This document shows, piece by piece, positions 1 through 8,356 of a stretch of DNA of 64,000 bases. A model generated the notes under the pieces. That model was not told where the DNA came from. It made no database searches and saw nothing but the letters and a program-made list of their open reading frames with translations. A program made the translations under genes and the position numbers. The stretch's first letter is position 1, and the number at the start of each line of letters is the position of its first letter. Source of the stretch: Cytobacillus citreus (GTDB lineage: Bacteria; Bacillota; Bacilli; Bacillales; Cytobacillaceae); assembly GCF_018343665.1 (NCBI RefSeq), contig NZ_JAGYPM010000001.1:531239-595238 (forward strand), written 5' to 3'.

Positions 1-621
1 CTGACCCAACAAAGTGATAATAATAATTCAACGATAACAAGTAAACAATGGGAAAGAGACATAGAGCTTCGTAATCAATTAGTTGAACTTGAGGAAAAAA
101 ATCGTTCATTACAGAAGGAATTAAATGAAAAACAAGAAAGAGTTCGGGAAATTGAAAAGGAATTGTCACAAGAAGCTCAAATTTATTTTAATCTTGCTGA
201 AGACACTGAGAAGTATAGAATGTATTTAGGAAAAGTTAAAGTTAAGGGCCAAGGTGTTGAAGTAACTCTTGCGGATGGAGCTTATAATCCGGATGAAGAA
301 AATGTAAATAATTATATTGTTCATGAGCACCATGTGTTTAAAGTTATTAATGAGTTATATATATCAGGTGCATCTGCTATTGCAATTAATGGACAGAGGC
401 TTTCTCATAATTCTTATATCCTTTGCAATGGACCTGTAATTGAGATTGATGGCTATCAACATCCTGCACCTTTTGTCATTACTGCTATTGGAGATTCGGA
501 AGTGTTATCATCTGCACTGAACTTGACAGGAGGTGTAAAGGACTCATTAGTAAATGATAATATTCAGTTTACTCTTGAGGAAAAACCTGAAATTATTATG
601 GAGCCTTTATTAGGGAGCTAG
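1..621 (+). CDS. ylxW: DUF881 family protein, 5'-truncated by window edge (YlxW-like)
   Basis: The reading frame is open from base 1 and ends at the TAG at 619-621, so the true start lies upstream; 206 codons are visible. The first 55 or so residues are rich in Glu, Lys, Gln and Leu and look like a coiled coil. The rest resembles the DUF881 domain seen in the next gene. In B. subtilis two DUF881 genes, ylxW and ylxX, lie between divIB and sbp in the division cluster, and this order fits. Function is unknown. An N-terminal membrane anchor would be expected but is outside the window. Confidence 0.8.
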   Translation: MTQQSDNNNSTITSKQWERDIELRNQLVELEEKNRSLQKELNEKQERVREIEKELSQEAQIYFNLAEDTEKYRMYLGKVKVKGQGVEVTLADGAYNPDEENVNNYIVHEHHVFKVINELYISGASAIAINGQRLSHNSYILCNGPVIEIDGYQHPAPFVITAIGDSEVLSSALNLTGGVKDSLVNDNIQFTLEEKPEIIMEPLLGS

Positions 622-682
622 CTGCAATAATCCTCCTAAATCGTCCACAGTTTAGATTAGTTGGAAAGTAAGGTGGGAAAAC

Positions 683-1417
683 GTGGACAAATATAAAAAA
701 AATATTAGTTTCACCCTCATAACCGTCATTATTGGCTTTATGCTTGCTATACAATTTCGAACGGTTAAAGAGCCAGTTGTACGTGATACACGAGATACAT
801 GGCAATTGAGGGAAGATTTGATTAAAGAAAATGAACTCCAACTAAAACTAATTCGTGAAGTACGTTCGAATGAGGAGAAAATTTCCAAATACGAAACTGA
901 ACTAAAACAAAGTAAAGAACAGGTTCTTCGTGATACACTCGGTGAATTAAAAGCTGAAGCAGGATTAACAGATGTGAATGGAAATGGCATCATACTAATA
1001 ATTGAGCCAATCTATGAAGAATTATTACTTGGTACAGCCGTTTCAACTGTTTCGCCAGATTTATTAAAAAGGCTTGTAAACGAATTAAATATGTATGGTG
1101 CGATGCAAATATCAATTGATAACCAGCGTATTATTAATACAACCGTAATCAGGGATATTAATGGAGAAACAAAAATTGATGGTCATTCCTTAAATGGATT
1201 TCCCATCGAAATTAAAGTAATTGCTGAAAATGCAAAATCAGCGGACAAGCTATTTAAACGAATGCAAGTTTCAAAATCAGCTGATGAATTTTTTGTTGAT
1301 AACCTAAGAGTAAAAGTAGTTAAACCAGATGAAATGATAGAAATACCAGCTTATCAAAATACAATTAGAATAAGGGATATGAAGCCTATGGATTCTGAAA
1401 AAGGAGGCAATTCATAA
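683..1417 (+). CDS. ylxX: DUF881 family membrane-anchored protein (YlxX-like)
   Basis: 244 codons with a GTG start preceded by AAGGTGGG. Residues 4-25 form one hydrophobic segment, likely a membrane anchor with the rest outside. Residues 36-95 are charged and probably coiled coil, and the C-terminal half is a DUF881 domain. It overlaps sbp by one base (TAATG), which suggests translational coupling. It is a paralogue of the truncated gene upstream. The family is found beside cell-division genes in Firmicutes, but its biochemical role is not established. Confidence 0.85.
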   Translation: MDKYKKNISFTLITVIIGFMLAIQFRTVKEPVVRDTRDTWQLREDLIKENELQLKLIREVRSNEEKISKYETELKQSKEQVLRDTLGELKAEAGLTDVNGNGIILIIEPIYEELLLGTAVSTVSPDLLKRLVNELNMYGAMQISIDNQRIINTTVIRDINGETKIDGHSLNGFPIEIKVIAENAKSADKLFKRMQVSKSADEFFVDNLRVKVVKPDEMIEIPAYQNTIRIRDMKPMDSEKGGNS

Positions 1418-1779
1418 TGTGGCTTCCTGTACTAGGATTGATCATAGGTGTCATTCTCGGTCTGCTAACAGAAATAAAAATTCCTGATGAATATTCGAAT
1501 TATTTATCAATTGCTGTTTTAGCAGCACTTGATACTTTATTCGGTGGAATCCGCGCCCAGCTTCAAAATATTTATGATGAAAGAGTCTTTGTTTCAGGTT
1601 TCTTTTTCAATATTTTGCTCGCTGCAAGTTTAGCTTTTCTAGGTGTCCATCTTGGTGTAGACTTATACTTAGCTGCTGTATTTGCATTTGGAGTGAGATT
1701 ATTCCAAAATATTGCAGTGATTAGAAGGATTTTATTGACAAAATGGTCAGTGATTCGTGAAAAAACTGAAAAAAATTAA
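1417..1779 (+). CDS. sbp: small basic membrane protein (Sbp, DUF1290)
   Basis: 120 residues, mostly hydrophobic, with membrane segments near 3-18, 29-45 and 58-100 and a basic C-terminus. It matches the small basic protein that sits between ylxX and ftsA in Bacillus in length and position. The ATG overlaps the upstream stop codon. Function is unknown; association with division genes is by neighbourhood only. A 167-base gap separates it from ftsA. Confidence 0.85.
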   Translation: MWLPVLGLIIGVILGLLTEIKIPDEYSNYLSIAVLAALDTLFGGIRAQLQNIYDERVFVSGFFFNILLAASLAFLGVHLGVDLYLAAVFAFGVRLFQNIAVIRRILLTKWSVIREKTEKN

Positions 1780-1946
1780 TTTTTTCTAAAGGGAAATTGT
1801 TAATTTTGACGAATAATTTTAGTAGTAACTTTGTAAGTGAAAATTGACATTATAGTGTTTGAATGAAGCAATGACAAGTTTTAATCTTTTTTATAAGAAA
1901 TAGCTCGATCAATTTTTTAAGGATGAGCAAAGGGAGGTGCCAAAGA

Positions 1947-3236
1947 ATGAACAACAATGAAATCTATGTAAGTCTTGACATCGGTACATCCAATGTAAAA
2001 GTTATCATAGGTGAAATGGTCAATGACTCTTTAAATATTATTGGTGTCGGCAGTGTACGATCCGATGGCTTAAAAAAAGGAGCTATAGTCGATATTGATG
2101 AAACCGTTCATTCAATTAGAAAGGCAATTGAACAGGCTGAAAGAATGATAGGAATGGAAATTACTAGTGTGATAGTAGGCATTACTGGCAACCATGTAAT
2201 GCTTCAGCCTTGTCATGGAGTTGTGGCTGTTTCAAGCGAAAATAGAGAGATAACGAATGATGATGTTGCTCGAGTCATTGATGCCGCCCAAGTGGTTTCG
2301 ATTCCTCCCGAAAGAGATATTATCGATGTCATTCCAAAGCAATTCATTGTTGATGGATTAGATGAAATAAGTGATCCTCGAGGTATGATAGGTGTTCGCC
2401 TTGAAATGGAAGGCACCATTATTACAGGATCGAAAACAATTTTACATAATACATTACGATGTGTTGAGCGAGCAGGACTTGAGATTATTGATATAACTCT
2501 GCAGCCACTGGCTGCCGGTGCATACGCCCTTTCAAAGGATGAAAAGAATCTTGGAGTGGCCCTCGTTGATATTGGAGGAGGCTCCACCACTATTGCATTA
2601 TTTGATCACGGAAACCTGATAGCAACGAGTGTCCTGCCTGTTGGAGGAGATCATATTACGAAAGATCTCTCTATAGGCCTTCGAACATCAACAGAAGATG
2701 CAGAAAAAATAAAAATGAAATATGGGTACGCTTTTTATGATCATGCATCTGAAGAAGAAGTTTTCAGTGTACCGATTATTGGAAGCGACCAGCATCAGCA
2801 ATTCAACCAGTTGGAAATATCAGATATTATCGAAGCTCGTATGGAAGAAATATTTGATCTTATTCAAAATGAAGTGAGAAGATTAGGTTCCCAAGACTTG
2901 CCAGGTGGATTTGTATTAACAGGTGGGGTTGCTAATACACAAGGAATACTTGAATTAGCTCAAGTAATATTTCAAAATCGAGTCCGGATTGCTATTCCAG
3001 ATTATATTGGTGTTCGGGAGCCTCAGTTTACAACAGCAGTAGGTTTAATAAAATTTGCGTATAAAAATGCGAAAGTGCAAGGTAGGAAAGTTGCGGGGGA
3101 AGGGGCCCCTGTTCATACTCCAGAAATAAAAGAAAAACGAGTACCAAAACAACCGCAACCAAAAAAGCCGGAAAAACAACCGGAAGAAAAAATAACATCA
3201 AGAGTGAAGAAGTTCCTCGGATACTTTTTTGAATAG
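1947..3236 (+). CDS. ftsA: cell division protein FtsA
   Basis: 429 residues, an actin-fold ATPase that tethers FtsZ filaments to the membrane. I chose the ATG at 1947 because GGGAGGTG lies at the right distance upstream; an in-frame start at 1923 would leave that site inside the gene. Visible actin-type motifs include YVSLDIGTSNVKV near the N-terminus, LVDIGGGSTTIALF in the middle, and GGFVLTGGVA late in the protein. The extreme C-terminus (SRVKKFLGYFFE) is a short amphipathic helix, the known membrane-targeting sequence. A Lys/Pro/Gln-rich linker precedes it. ftsZ follows 87 bases downstream. Confidence 0.97.
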   Translation: MNNNEIYVSLDIGTSNVKVIIGEMVNDSLNIIGVGSVRSDGLKKGAIVDIDETVHSIRKAIEQAERMIGMEITSVIVGITGNHVMLQPCHGVVAVSSENREITNDDVARVIDAAQVVSIPPERDIIDVIPKQFIVDGLDEISDPRGMIGVRLEMEGTIITGSKTILHNTLRCVERAGLEIIDITLQPLAAGAYALSKDEKNLGVALVDIGGGSTTIALFDHGNLIATSVLPVGGDHITKDLSIGLRTSTEDAEKIKMKYGYAFYDHASEEEVFSVPIIGSDQHQQFNQLEISDIIEARMEEIFDLIQNEVRRLGSQDLPGGFVLTGGVANTQGILELAQVIFQNRVRIAIPDYIGVREPQFTTAVGLIKFAYKNAKVQGRKVAGEGAPVHTPEIKEKRVPKQPQPKKPEKQPEEKITSRVKKFLGYFFE

Positions 3237-3323
3237 CTATTTCAGAGGAAGGATATTGCCTGAAAGAAAAAGCAATCAAATAAAGGTATTCTTTGGGATA
3301 TCGACGAATTAGGAGGATTTGTC

Positions 3324-4463
3324 ATGTTGGAATTTGATACTAATTTAGATTCATTAGCAACAATTAAAGTCATCGGCGTTGGCGGCGGCGGTAACAACGC
3401 TGTTAACCGTATGATTGAGCATGGTGTACAAGGAGTAGAATTTATTGCAGTCAATACAGATGCCCAAGCACTGAATCTATCAAAGGCTGAAGTAAGAATG
3501 CAAATTGGAGGCAAACTTACGCGCGGCCTTGGTGCAGGAGCTAATCCAGAAGTAGGGAAAAAGGCTGCTGAAGAAAGCAAAGAACAAATTGAAGAAGCAC
3601 TCAGAGGTGCTGATATGGTATTCGTTACAGCCGGTATGGGTGGAGGAACAGGTACTGGTGCGGCTCCGGTAATTGCTCAAATTGCCAGAGACTTAGGAGC
3701 ATTAACAGTTGGAGTAGTTACTCGTCCTTTTACCTTTGAAGGACGTAAGCGCCAAACCCAAGCTGCTGGAGGTATTGCTTCTATGAAGGAGGCAGTAGAT
3801 ACCTTAATCGTTATTCCTAATGATCGTTTATTAGAAATTGTTGATAAAAGCACGCCAATGCTTGAAGCATTCCGTGAAGCTGATAATGTTCTTCGTCAAG
3901 GTGTCCAAGGTATATCAGATTTAATCGCAAAACCTGGTTTAATTAATCTTGACTTTGCCGATGTTAAAACGATTATGTCAAGCAAAGGTTCTGCATTAAT
4001 GGGTATTGGTGTAGCTTCTGGAGAAAATCGTGCCACAGAAGCAGCGAAAAAAGCGATTTCATCACCATTATTAGAAACATCGATTGATGGAGCTCAGGGA
4101 GTTCTAATGAATATCACTGGCGGAACAAATATCAGCCTTTATGAGGTTCAAGAGGCTGCTGATATTGTAGCTTCTGCATCTGATCAAGATGTAAATATGA
4201 TCTTTGGTTCAGTTATTAACGAGAATTTAAATGATGAAATAGTTGTTACTGTCATTGCAACTGGATTTAATGAAGAAAGTACTCATGCAAAAGTGACAAG
4301 ACCAAGTTTTGGTCAGCAGCAAAAACCGTCAATGAATACTGTTAATCGTGAACCAAAAAGAGAAGAGGTTACACAAGAACCAGTTAGAACTAATTTTTCT
4401 CAACAAGGCGAAGATACACTTGATATACCAACATTCCTTCGCAACAGAAATCGGAGAAAATAA
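3324..4463 (+). CDS. ftsZ: cell division GTPase FtsZ
   Basis: 379 residues, the tubulin-like GTPase that polymerises into the Z ring at midcell. The glycine-rich nucleotide loop GGGTGTG is at residues 106-112. The catalytic T7 loop NLDFADV, with Asp210 and Asp213, is intact. After a variable linker (about 317-360) the conserved tail [13 protein letters not shown], which binds FtsA, SepF and other partners, closes the protein. AGGAGG lies at normal spacing before the ATG. A strong hairpin terminator follows directly. Confidence 0.99.
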   Translation: MLEFDTNLDSLATIKVIGVGGGGNNAVNRMIEHGVQGVEFIAVNTDAQALNLSKAEVRMQIGGKLTRGLGAGANPEVGKKAAEESKEQIEEALRGADMVFVTAGMGGGTGTGAAPVIAQIARDLGALTVGVVTRPFTFEGRKRQTQAAGGIASMKEAVDTLIVIPNDRLLEIVDKSTPMLEAFREADNVLRQGVQGISDLIAKPGLINLDFADVKTIMSSKGSALMGIGVASGENRATEAAKKAISSPLLETSIDGAQGVLMNITGGTNISLYEVQEAADIVASASDQDVNMIFGSVINENLNDEIVVTVIATGFNEESTHAKVTRPSFGQQQKPSMNTVNREPKREEVTQEPVRTNFSQQGEDTLDIPTFLRNRNRRK

Positions 4464-4479
4464 TTAGAAGAGAAACTGA

Positions 4480-4516
4480 AACAGAGGCATGACTATTTTA
4501 TAGTCATGCCTCTGTT
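4480..4516. terminator. bidirectional hairpin between ftsZ and hmp
   Basis: A perfect 17-bp inverted repeat (arms 4480-4496 and 4500-4516, three-base T loop) lies in the 61-base gap between two convergent genes. The outer arms are A-rich on the left and T-rich on the right, so it can end transcription from either side. Confidence 0.85.
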
Positions 4517-4524
4517 TATGCATA

Positions 4525-5754
4525 TTAAACTGTTTGAGGTTCTTTAAGTTCCATGGCAGGTCCAAAGAACTCATAACGAATATTTTCCTTTTTAAAGCCT
4601 GATTCTACTAATACTTCATACATAGCTTGCATAAAGCTGACTGGTCCACACATATAGACAATGGATTCTTTATTTTTTACGATCTTATTTAACCATTCTG
4701 AAGTAATAAAGCCTTCTTTATCGAATATAGCTGCTTCTATATCAGTTTCCGTTGATTTTTCATAGCAATAATAGCTTTTTACTAAATCGTTCTTCTCTAC
4801 AATTTGCTTTACTTCATCAACAAAAGCATGGACATTACCATTGATTGCTGCATGGATAAAAGTTGTTTCTTGTTGTTTATTAGCTAATTGGTGAAGCATA
4901 CAAAGCATAGGTGTGATTCCGACTCCTCCACTAAGAAGAATGGTTGGCTTGTCTGCTTGTTCCTCTAAAACAAATTCTCCAGCAGGTGCACTGATTTCGA
5001 TGATATCCCCAGCTTTGACATAATTATGCAAATAGTTTGAAACGATCCCCGCAGGCTTTTCATCCATAAGATCTTCCCTTTTTACAGAAATTCGATAGTA
5101 AGATTTATCTTGTGATTGGGATAAGCTATATTGACGAATATGTGTATATTGTTCGTTAGGTATAGTGGACAATTTAATGCTTATATATTGACCTGGAATA
5201 AATTCTGCGATCGGTTTATCATCTATAGGCTTAAAGTAAAACGATGTAATAACATCACTTTCTTTAACGACTTTTTCCACTTTGAATTCTCTGAAATCCT
5301 TCCATCCTCCATGCTGATTTTCTGCAGAGTCATATAAATTTTTTTCTACATGAATAAACGCATTTGCAATTACTTCATATGCTTTAGCCCATGCATTGAT
5401 AATTTCATCTGTTGCTGCATTCCCTAAAACATCTTTAATTACTAAGAGCAAATGCTCACCGACAATTGGGTAGTGTTCCGGCTTGATCCCTAATGATCGA
5501 TGCTTATGTCCAATTTGTGTAACGACTGGAATAATCGTTTCAAGCTGGTCAATATATTTTGCCGCTGCATATACAGCGTTTGCTAATGCTTTTTGCTGAC
5601 GGCTTAGTTTTTGGTTTGCATGATTAAAAATATTTAATAACTCAGGATGGTTGTTGAACATTATTTCATAAAATCTCTTTGTAATTTTTTCTCCATGTTG
5701 TTCTAGGACTGGTACTGTGCTTTTAATAATATCAATTGTTTTTTGATCTAACAT
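4525..5754 (-). CDS. hmp: flavohemoglobin / nitric oxide dioxygenase
   Basis: 409 residues from the ATG at 5754. An upstream GTG at 5784 is less likely because AAAGGAG lies inside that extension and matches the downstream ATG. Residues 1-140 or so are a globin domain with the proximal-His segment HKHRS. It is followed by a ferredoxin-reductase-type FAD domain (RQYSLS) and an NAD(P)H domain (GGVGITPML, CGPVSF). The family turns NO plus O2 and NAD(P)H into nitrate. In B. subtilis the region between ftsZ and spoIIGA holds a protease gene (bpr) instead. A candidate FNR/CRP box lies upstream (5816-5831). Confidence 0.96.
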   Translation of the reverse strand: MLDQKTIDIIKSTVPVLEQHGEKITKRFYEIMFNNHPELLNIFNHANQKLSRQQKALANAVYAAAKYIDQLETIIPVVTQIGHKHRSLGIKPEHYPIVGEHLLLVIKDVLGNAATDEIINAWAKAYEVIANAFIHVEKNLYDSAENQHGGWKDFREFKVEKVVKESDVITSFYFKPIDDKPIAEFIPGQYISIKLSTIPNEQYTHIRQYSLSQSQDKSYYRISVKREDLMDEKPAGIVSNYLHNYVKAGDIIEISAPAGEFVLEEQADKPTILLSGGVGITPMLCMLHQLANKQQETTFIHAAINGNVHAFVDEVKQIVEKNDLVKSYYCYEKSTETDIEAAIFDKEGFITSEWLNKIVKNKESIVYMCGPVSFMQAMYEVLVESGFKKENIRYEFFGPAMELKEPQTV

Positions 5755-5788
5755 GATGTCCAAACTCCTTTGCTTTATTGTCACTATA

Positions 5789-5831
5789 ATTATAGGTGAT
5801 TTAAAAAAGTTGGATTGTGATTTAAATCACA
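5789..5831 (-). promoter_or_regulatory. candidate hmp promoter with FNR/CRP-type operator
   Basis: Read on the minus strand, TATAAT occupies 5794-5789 and no good -35 hexamer lies at the usual spacing. Instead the perfect palindrome TGTGATTTAAATCACA (5816-5831) fits the FNR/CRP consensus TGTGA-N6-TCACA. Its centre is about 41.5 bases upstream of the start site predicted from the -10 (about 5782), the classic class II activator position. Which CRP-family protein binds is not shown here. Confidence 0.6.
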
Positions 5832-5926
5832 CATTTACTAGCAAAGGAGAATTTAAACAACAAAAGATAAATAATGACAAAATACGAAAAGAATAGTGGA
5901 AATTTCTAAAGTTTTCGTTCCAGAAA

Positions 5927-5960
5927 GTGACACACTTTATACAATGGTATACGCTATACT
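5927..5960 (+). promoter_or_regulatory. spoIIG-type promoter with 22-bp spacer
   Basis: GTGACA at 5927-5932 and TATACT at 5955-5960 are separated by exactly 22 bases. The B. subtilis spoIIG operon has a sigma-A promoter with this same unusual spacing, activated by phosphorylated Spo0A. Spo0A boxes there contain a GACA core; GACA occurs here within the -35 and at 5876-5879, but I do not see a perfect box. The promoter lies 107 bases before spoIIGA. Confidence 0.6.
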
Positions 5961-6066
5961 TTTTTTAACAGATTGATAGGCTTAAAAAGCTAGTAATAAT
6001 TCTTATTATTCTATCGGTTCCCTATGCTCTAATTATGTTCCTACCAATCGATAAGGAGGATGAAGA

Positions 6067-7011
6067 TTGGAGGTCTATTTGGATATTATTTGGGTATTAA
6101 ATTTATTATTTGATAGCCTACTTCTTTATTTAACGGCGTTAATATTAAAAAGGAATTTAAAAATCTGGAGACTATTTGCAGGAGGCTTAGTTGGTTCAGT
6201 AATTATATTATTATCTGTAACCCCTTTAAATACCTATTCGGGCCATCCATTAACAAAATTATTATTTTCTATTTTCATGATATTAATAGCATTTGGATAT
6301 AAAAGATTTCGATATTTTATTAAAGTGCTTACGACTTTTTATTTAATGACTTTTTTAGTAGGTGGATCTCTGATAGGTGTTCATTATTTTATTAAATTTG
6401 ATTCCCAGCTAACATCCTCTGTTTTTCTTGCAAGTGTAAAAGGGTTTGGTGACCCAATTAGCTGGTTGTTTGTTCTTCTCGGATTTCCAATTGTATGGCA
6501 TTTTTCAAAGCGAAAAATGGAAGAAATTGAAATGACAAAAATACAGTATGATTCCTTAATCAAAGTGATTGTTACAATCAATGGAGAATCATACTCATTT
6601 AAAGGGTTAGTAGATAGTGGGAATCAGCTTTATGACCCTATTACAAAAATGCCTGTGATGTTTATTTCAATAAAAGGTCTGAAAGAAAATTTTCCGGAAG
6701 AATTAGTAAAAGTAGCTCAAAGTCCCGAAAATTTTATAAATGGAGAAGAGCAGATAGCTTCAGAATGGGTTCATAAAATGAGGGTTATTCCATACAAAGT
6801 CGTTGGACAAGAACACCAGCTTATTATAGCAGTAAAACCAGATGAAATTATTATAGAAAAAGAGAATGAACTTTATAAAGTGGAGAGAGGTCTTGTATCA
6901 TTTTCGTTGCAGCAGCTATCTGCAGAAAACGCCTTCCAATGTATTGTCCATCCTAAAATGCTAACTACAATAAAGAAGGTGAAAAGTGATATTCTTGTAA
7001 AACATGCATGA
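6067..7011 (+). CDS. spoIIGA: sporulation sigma-E processing peptidase SpoIIGA
   Basis: 314 residues (B. subtilis 309), with a TTG start after AAGGAGG. The N-terminal half has about five membrane segments (roughly 5-28, 36-55, 61-78, 84-107, 129-145). The cytoplasmic C-terminal half carries the aspartic-protease motif GLVDSGNQL with Asp183, the residue reported as catalytic in the B. subtilis protein. It cleaves pro-sigma-E in the mother cell when signalled by SpoIIR from the forespore. sigE follows 72 bases later, as in the spoIIG operon. Confidence 0.96.
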   Translation: MEVYLDIIWVLNLLFDSLLLYLTALILKRNLKIWRLFAGGLVGSVIILLSVTPLNTYSGHPLTKLLFSIFMILIAFGYKRFRYFIKVLTTFYLMTFLVGGSLIGVHYFIKFDSQLTSSVFLASVKGFGDPISWLFVLLGFPIVWHFSKRKMEEIEMTKIQYDSLIKVIVTINGESYSFKGLVDSGNQLYDPITKMPVMFISIKGLKENFPEELVKVAQSPENFINGEEQIASEWVHKMRVIPYKVVGQEHQLIIAVKPDEIIIEKENELYKVERGLVSFSLQQLSAENAFQCIVHPKMLTTIKKVKSDILVKHA

Positions 7012-7083
7012 CTGAATTATAAAGGGGCTTATTACTCGTAGTTTTAATCTTTTTGAAATAGAAATTTAGAGGGAGGACAAATC

Positions 7084-7803
7084 TTGAAACGCATAAAACT
7101 TCGCTTATCATACTATTGGTATAAATTATTAATGAAACTTGGCCTTAAATCAGATGAAGTATACTATATTGGTGGAAGCGAAGCACTGCCTCCTCCTTTA
7201 AGTAAAGAGGAGGAAGAGCTTTTATTAGAAAAGCTTCCAAACGGGGATAAAGCAGCAAGATCTATTTTAATTGAAAGAAATTTAAGGCTAGTAGTTTATA
7301 TTGCAAGAAAGTTTGAAAATACGGGAATTAATATTGAAGATTTAATTAGCATTGGCACAATCGGGCTTATCAAGGCAGTTAATACCTTTAATCCAGAGAA
7401 GAAAATAAAACTTGCCACTTATGCATCAAGGTGCATAGAGAACGAAATATTAATGTATTTAAGAAGAAATAACAAAATTCGTTCAGAAGTTTCATTTGAC
7501 GAGCCTTTAAATATTGATTGGGATGGAAATGAGCTTTTGCTTTCTGATGTTCTAGGAACGGAAGAAGACATTATTACAAAGGATCTAGAAGCGAATGTAG
7601 ACAAGAAGTTATTATCAAAAGCTTTGCATCAATTATCTGATCGTGAGAAGCAAATTATGGAACTTAGGTTTGGTCTTGGAACAGGAGAGGAAAAAACGCA
7701 AAAGGATGTAGCTGATATGCTTGGTATTTCACAATCGTATATCTCTAGGTTAGAAAAGAGAATTATTAAAAGGTTAAAGAAAGAATTTAATAAAATGGTA
7801 TAG
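7084..7803 (+). CDS. sigE: RNA polymerase sporulation sigma factor SigE (pro-sigma-E)
   Basis: 239 residues with a TTG start after GGGAGGA. The first 27 or so residues are a basic, amphipathic pro-sequence that SpoIIGA removes to release active sigma-E. Regions 2 and 4 are nearly identical to the B. subtilis protein, including [16 protein letters not shown], the -10 recognition segment, and the C-terminal helix-turn-helix [13 protein letters not shown]. Sigma-E directs early mother-cell transcription. A long hairpin ends the operon at 8108-8176. Confidence 0.98.
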   Translation: MKRIKLRLSYYWYKLLMKLGLKSDEVYYIGGSEALPPPLSKEEEELLLEKLPNGDKAARSILIERNLRLVVYIARKFENTGINIEDLISIGTIGLIKAVNTFNPEKKIKLATYASRCIENEILMYLRRNNKIRSEVSFDEPLNIDWDGNELLLSDVLGTEEDIITKDLEANVDKKLLSKALHQLSDREKQIMELRFGLGTGEEKTQKDVADMLGISQSYISRLEKRIIKRLKKEFNKMV

Positions 7804-7840
7804 GGTTGTACAATCTTTGTAAAAGGTTGTTATTTAGAAG

Positions 7841-8086
7841 GCTGTGTTAAAGTTCAGTGTTGATAATGCTATTTTGTTGTTGATTGGAGCGGAAGGCTCG
7901 AGATCCTTGAAAATGCATTCGCATTTCCTTCGTGCGGTGTTTATTCGGGGAAGATTATTCAACGTCCTGCGGGAGAAGCTAGTCAAAGGGAGACCCCGCA
8001 GGAGCGATAGCGACGAGGAGGCTTCCGGACCGCCCGCTACGCTTTAGTGCCTGTAGCGGAAATCAACAGAGAAATTTAACATAACT
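7841..8086. repeat. intergenic repeat family A, copy 1 (with internal insert)
   Basis: Begins GCTGTGTTAA and ends with an inverted counterpart near 8076-8085. It shares most of its sequence with 13871-14043 and, reversed, with 51440-51588. The core includes a CCTGCGGG/CCCGCAGG helix and the segment GCGATAGCGACGAGGAGG. Compared with copy 2, this copy has about 60 extra bases (about 7908-7966), including a small AAATGC/GCATTT hairpin. A 67-codon open frame inside it (7844-8047) shows no sign of being a gene. It fills much of the 553-base gap between sigE and sigG. Confidence 0.85.
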
Positions 8087-8107
8087 ATATAGAAAATAAA
8101 ACAAATG

Positions 8108-8183
8108 ACTGTGGAGTTATGCGTACAAATTGTTTTCTCTATCTTTAAGAAAACAAATTGTACGCTTTTCCACAGTTTTTTTA
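8108..8183 (+). terminator. long double-stem terminator after sigE
   Basis: An outer 8-bp stem (8108-8115 with 8169-8176, ACTGTGGA/TCCACAGT) encloses a perfect 18-bp stem (8121-8138 with 8148-8165) with a nine-base loop. A run of seven T follows. This is much longer than a typical intrinsic terminator. Confidence 0.8.
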
Positions 8184-8291
8184 TTTGCATTATTTTTTTA
8201 TTTAAAAATTTTTTACATATAAAATAGCTAAATAAGGCTAGCTTTTATGGAGTTTGGCTTTTTTTCTCGTATTAGTTGCTTGAATGAAGGT

Positions 8292-8320
8292 GCATAATTT
8301 TCCTCCCCAAGGAAATACTG
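8292..8320 (+). promoter_or_regulatory. sigma-F-type promoter of sigG
   Basis: GCATA at 8292-8296 and GGAAATACTG at 8311-8320, with a 14-base spacer, match the forespore sigma-F consensus (GYWTA; GGNRANAHTR) at every defined position. The site lies 36 bases before the sigG start. In B. subtilis sigG is transcribed by sigma-F and then by sigma-G itself. Confidence 0.75.
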
Positions 8321-8356
8321 TTTTTTGTACAGCAGCTCCTGTGAGGAGGGAAAAGA

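Noticed and set aside
1844..1872. TTGACA as the ftsA promoter -35
   Set aside because: The hexamer is perfect, but at 17 bases the -10 would be AGCAAT, too weak to list as a feature.
7844..8047. 67-codon open frame in the sigE-sigG gap
   Set aside because: It lies wholly inside repeat family A, is not kept open in the other two copies, and has no ribosome-binding site.
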